Source: Edwardsiella anguillarum (lineage in GTDB: Bacteria > Pseudomonadota > Gammaproteobacteria > Enterobacterales > Enterobacteriaceae). Taken from it: a stretch of DNA of 64,000 bases. Location: NCBI RefSeq assembly GCF_008801815.1, contig NZ_VZOX01000001.1; one strand, 5' to 3'. Below, piece by piece: positions 62,241 through 64,000 of the stretch. The translations under genes and the position numbers were made by a program. The first letter of the stretch is position 1. Each line of letters starts with the position of its first letter. The notes beneath the pieces were generated by a model. The model was not told where the DNA came from and did not search any database. It saw nothing but the letters and a program-made list of their open reading frames with translations.

Positions 62241-62268
62241 AAAAACGAAAAACCCGCTCAATGGCGGG
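62241..62268 (-). terminator. tR'-like terminator in late leader
   Basis: Minus-strand CCCGC (62268-62264)/GCGGG (62257-62253) with a six-base loop and T-rich run to about 62241. It lies about 60-85 nt after the predicted start of the late transcript, the arrangement on which Q acts in lambda. Confidence 0.8.
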
Positions 62269-62334
62269 TTAATCAAATTCGTTTCGCTTTTGCTGTCTGC
62301 CGAGCCGGCGCAGCTTCGCTAAGCGTATATCAAA

Positions 62335-62362
62335 ATACTAACTTTTTCGGTAAGAATGTCAA
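62335..62362 (-). promoter_or_regulatory. Predicted late promoter (pR'-like)
   Basis: Minus-strand TTGACA (62362-62357), a perfect -35 that overlaps the stop codon of the DUF1133 gene, then 16 bp, then TAGTAT (62340-62335). Direction is towards the lysis and structural genes. Confidence 0.7.
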
Positions 62363-62895
62363 CTGTCTTTTTTTAACGCATCCCGCAGCGGCTTAAACAG
62401 CGCAAACTCAGCAGCCGCTAACCACGCATTCACCCGGTTCTGATGCGTTCTCAGGCACGCGCTAGGGTCTTTCTCATGCCGCTCTACAGCAATCTGATAG
62501 CAGCTCTTCCGATGGCAATAATGATCCTTGATTACCCTCAACTGGCCCGTACCTAACACCCTTGCAATCACTCCATCAATCACCACCCCCTCATCATCGC
62601 TCAGGAATAAAAGGCTACTGGCAGCGCGATCGCCTTTGATGCAGTCGAAAATGGCCTGCAATTCTTCACTCGTTATTCCTGAACGCACCAGCTGCCGCTT
62701 GGCCCTCAGCAATGCTGCTTTTGAGATCGTAGGGTCACAAATCAGCTTTGACAGAATACCAGCAGCCCCTTGGTTACGTCTTACCAGCGCCCAGCGACCC
62801 CACATACGCAGGCGCCCCTGCAGCCACACCCGATCCAGAGTCCGCAGTTTCAAATCACTACCATTGGCCGTAGCCACACAATCAGGATAAAACAT
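62359..62895 (-). CDS. DUF1133 family, probable Q-like antiterminator
   Basis: 178 residues. The segment LKLRTLDRVWLQGRLRMWGRWALVRRNQ is the DUF1133 signature; the C-terminal half has a helix-turn-helix-like part (QIAVERHEKDPSACLRTHQNRVNAWLAAAEFALFKPL). DUF1133 genes occupy the place of Q ahead of lysis genes in many lambdoid prophages; here a late promoter and terminator follow it directly. Antiterminator activity is inferred from position and fold. GGAG lies before the ATG. Confidence 0.8.
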   Translation of the reverse strand: MFYPDCVATANGSDLKLRTLDRVWLQGRLRMWGRWALVRRNQGAAGILSKLICDPTISKAALLRAKRQLVRSGITSEELQAIFDCIKGDRAASSLLFLSDDEGVVIDGVIARVLGTGQLRVIKDHYCHRKSCYQIAVERHEKDPSACLRTHQNRVNAWLAAAEFALFKPLRDALKKDS

Positions 62896-62911
62896 CAGCT
62901 ATCTCCACACA

Positions 62912-63955
62912 TTAAGCTGTAAAAATTGCGCCGATACCCAGCGCCCTATTGAGGAATTGCACTAGCAGCTCTATCTGGCTGCCGTGCTGCCGCTCCCAGG
63001 TACTGACGTCCCGGTGCAGCTCGTCGTGACACCGCCGGCATAGCGGGATCACATACAGGTCATGGGTCTTGGTTCCGACACCACCCAACCCTAGACCTGA
63101 ATTGATGATGTGATGCGGATCGTCAGCAGAACTACCGCACCCACTGCACTGCTGAATCTTCACCCAGCGCAAATATGTCGGGCACTCCCAGCGCTGCAGC
63201 TTGGGGCGCAGCATAAAGCCTGCCGCCGGTGCTTCATCCGCCGCCAGCTTGATCACCGGCTTCATTTTCTCCTGGGGGATGGAGGCTTCCGCCGCCTTCA
63301 CCTTGGCAGCCAGAACCCCCTGAGCCGTTGGCCGATCCGGGATGATGGTTGACTCGCTCATCACGCCAGTGATCTCCTCCGGCTCTACGCCAGTGATCCG
63401 GCGCGCAATGCCTCCGGGGATCAGGTCAGTGACACCGAACTCCAAGGCCCACCAACACAGCTCTGGCTCAGTCAACTGATGCCCTTCCGGCATCTTGAGC
63501 CCACGGCGGGCAGACTCGATCACCCACTCAGCACGGTTTTTCTCGCACAGCTCTATAAACAACTTGCCATCAGTACCGCGCATGGCGTTGTCGCAGGTCC
63601 AACACAGCCTGGCTCCACCATGCTCGCCATCGGTATTGGTCAGCTGTATGTCGTGGTATCCATCGCGCACACCTTTCCACTGGCAGTAGTGGAAATTTTC
63701 CAAATATTCCGAAAAGTTCATGTACAGGCCCGCAGCTTTCTGCACGCGCTCATGTGCAAAGAAGGGACGCCACACCGGATCCGCCGCGATTAGCTGCTCA
63801 GACACCAGTTCGCCGGCGGGGCTGTCATGAAATGCCGCGGGTACATCGGCCAGCATCACGCGCTGGCCATCGGTGAAACGGCGCGTCAGTTTTCCGGTTT
63901 TCAGCAGGACAACGCCAGCACTCCGCTGCGGGTACGCGGTAAACAGCATGCGCAT
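62912..63955 (-). CDS. DUF968-family phage protein, HNH-like
   Basis: 347 residues. The N-terminal part has the family LTRRFTDGQRVMLADVP and CQWKGVRDGYHDIQ segments, then Cys pair CWTC. The C-terminal part carries an HNH-nuclease-like zinc motif: CSGCGSSADDPHHIINSGLGLGGVGTKTHDLYVIPLCRRCHDELHRD (residues about 275-320; given positions, quoted pieces CSGC, DDPHH, CRRCHDELH). Such proteins, like the Nin-region genes, lie before Q. Biological role unknown. Confidence 0.85.
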   Translation of the reverse strand: MRMLFTAYPQRSAGVVLLKTGKLTRRFTDGQRVMLADVPAAFHDSPAGELVSEQLIAADPVWRPFFAHERVQKAAGLYMNFSEYLENFHYCQWKGVRDGYHDIQLTNTDGEHGGARLCWTCDNAMRGTDGKLFIELCEKNRAEWVIESARRGLKMPEGHQLTEPELCWWALEFGVTDLIPGGIARRITGVEPEEITGVMSESTIIPDRPTAQGVLAAKVKAAEASIPQEKMKPVIKLAADEAPAAGFMLRPKLQRWECPTYLRWVKIQQCSGCGSSADDPHHIINSGLGLGGVGTKTHDLYVIPLCRRCHDELHRDVSTWERQHGSQIELLVQFLNRALGIGAIFTA

Positions 63956-64000
63956 TACGCTGTCTCCCGAATCCGAATACCACGAGCAGTACCGCGGATC
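63955..64000 (-). CDS. 3' end of an upstream early phage gene (partial)
   Basis: Frame ending ...IRGTARGIRIRETA with TAA at 63957-63955, overlapping the DUF968 start (TAATG), a typical translational coupling. Only 14 codons are inside the window, so no identity can be given. Confidence 0.4.
   Translation of the reverse strand, partial: IRGTARGIRIRETA

Noticed and set aside
1..64000. CRISPR arrays, insertion sequences, rRNA
   Set aside because: No regularly spaced direct repeats, no transposase frame and no rRNA-like sequence were seen; the tail fibre repeats are coding.

Overview
The window is chromosomal DNA of a member of the Enterobacterales, most likely Edwardsiella (Hafniaceae). The reasons are a type VI secretion cluster whose visible gene order (tssG, clpV, vgrG, PAAR, tssA, tssJ, tssK, tssL, tssM) matches evpG to evpO as I recall it for the Edwardsiella EVP system, and an enterobacterial core backbone (prmB-aroC-mepA, smrB, sixA, yfcZ, fadL, mlaA, argW) close to the E. 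coli order. The genus is an inference; no database was searched.

Layout. 1-13551 (+): the 3' part of a T6SS cluster, cut at the left edge inside tssG and complete from clpV to tssM. 13741-16699 (-): prmB-aroC-mepA. 16910-18672: smrB, sixA and yfcZ, with fadJ-fadI absent from their usual place between sixA and yfcZ. 19070-20386 (+): fadL behind a promoter overlapped by a good FadR-operator match. 20671-21438 (-): mlaA. 21508-28663 (-): the cytochrome c maturation genes ccmABCDEFGHI, mostly translationally overlapping, with CcmH and CcmI as separate proteins. 29360-32243 (+): a three-gene DUF1656/HlyD-type/FUSC efflux operon behind a TATAAT promoter with a 39-bp dyad. 32444-32518 (+): tRNA-Arg(CCT), argW.

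32519 to the right edge: a lambda-like prophage inserted at the 3' end of argW. The P4-type integrase is on +. Nearly everything else is on the minus strand, so the late genes read from right to left: DUF1133 (Q-like), a late promoter with a downstream terminator, two holin-type proteins, a GH108 endolysin, an AntA/AntB antirepressor, Rz/Rz1, two small genes, a zinc-knuckle protein, a probable cos site, terS-terL-W-portal-(protease/capsid fusion)-decoration-FII-Z-U-V-G/T-H-M-L-K-I-J, a Lom-like protein, side tail fibre and tail fibre assembly protein. The prophage continues past the right edge, so attR and the immunity and early region are not visible.

The most informative observations are: a G/T programmed -1 frameshift site (GGGAAAG, the lambda heptamer) that joins the two ORFs exactly; a cos candidate at about the lambda distance from terS with flanking repeats; a TTGACA late promoter overlapping the Q-like stop codon and followed by a terminator; a long hairpin that includes the Shine-Dalgarno of the antirepressor gene; at least three moron-like genes (36083-36955, 43386-43922, and 61875-62153 on the opposite strand); a 53-codon zinc-knuckle gene; and the missing fadIJ. 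I found no certain new system. The least explained genes are the internally duplicated exported barrel-like protein at 36083-36955 and the membrane plus zinc-ribbon protein at 43386-43922.
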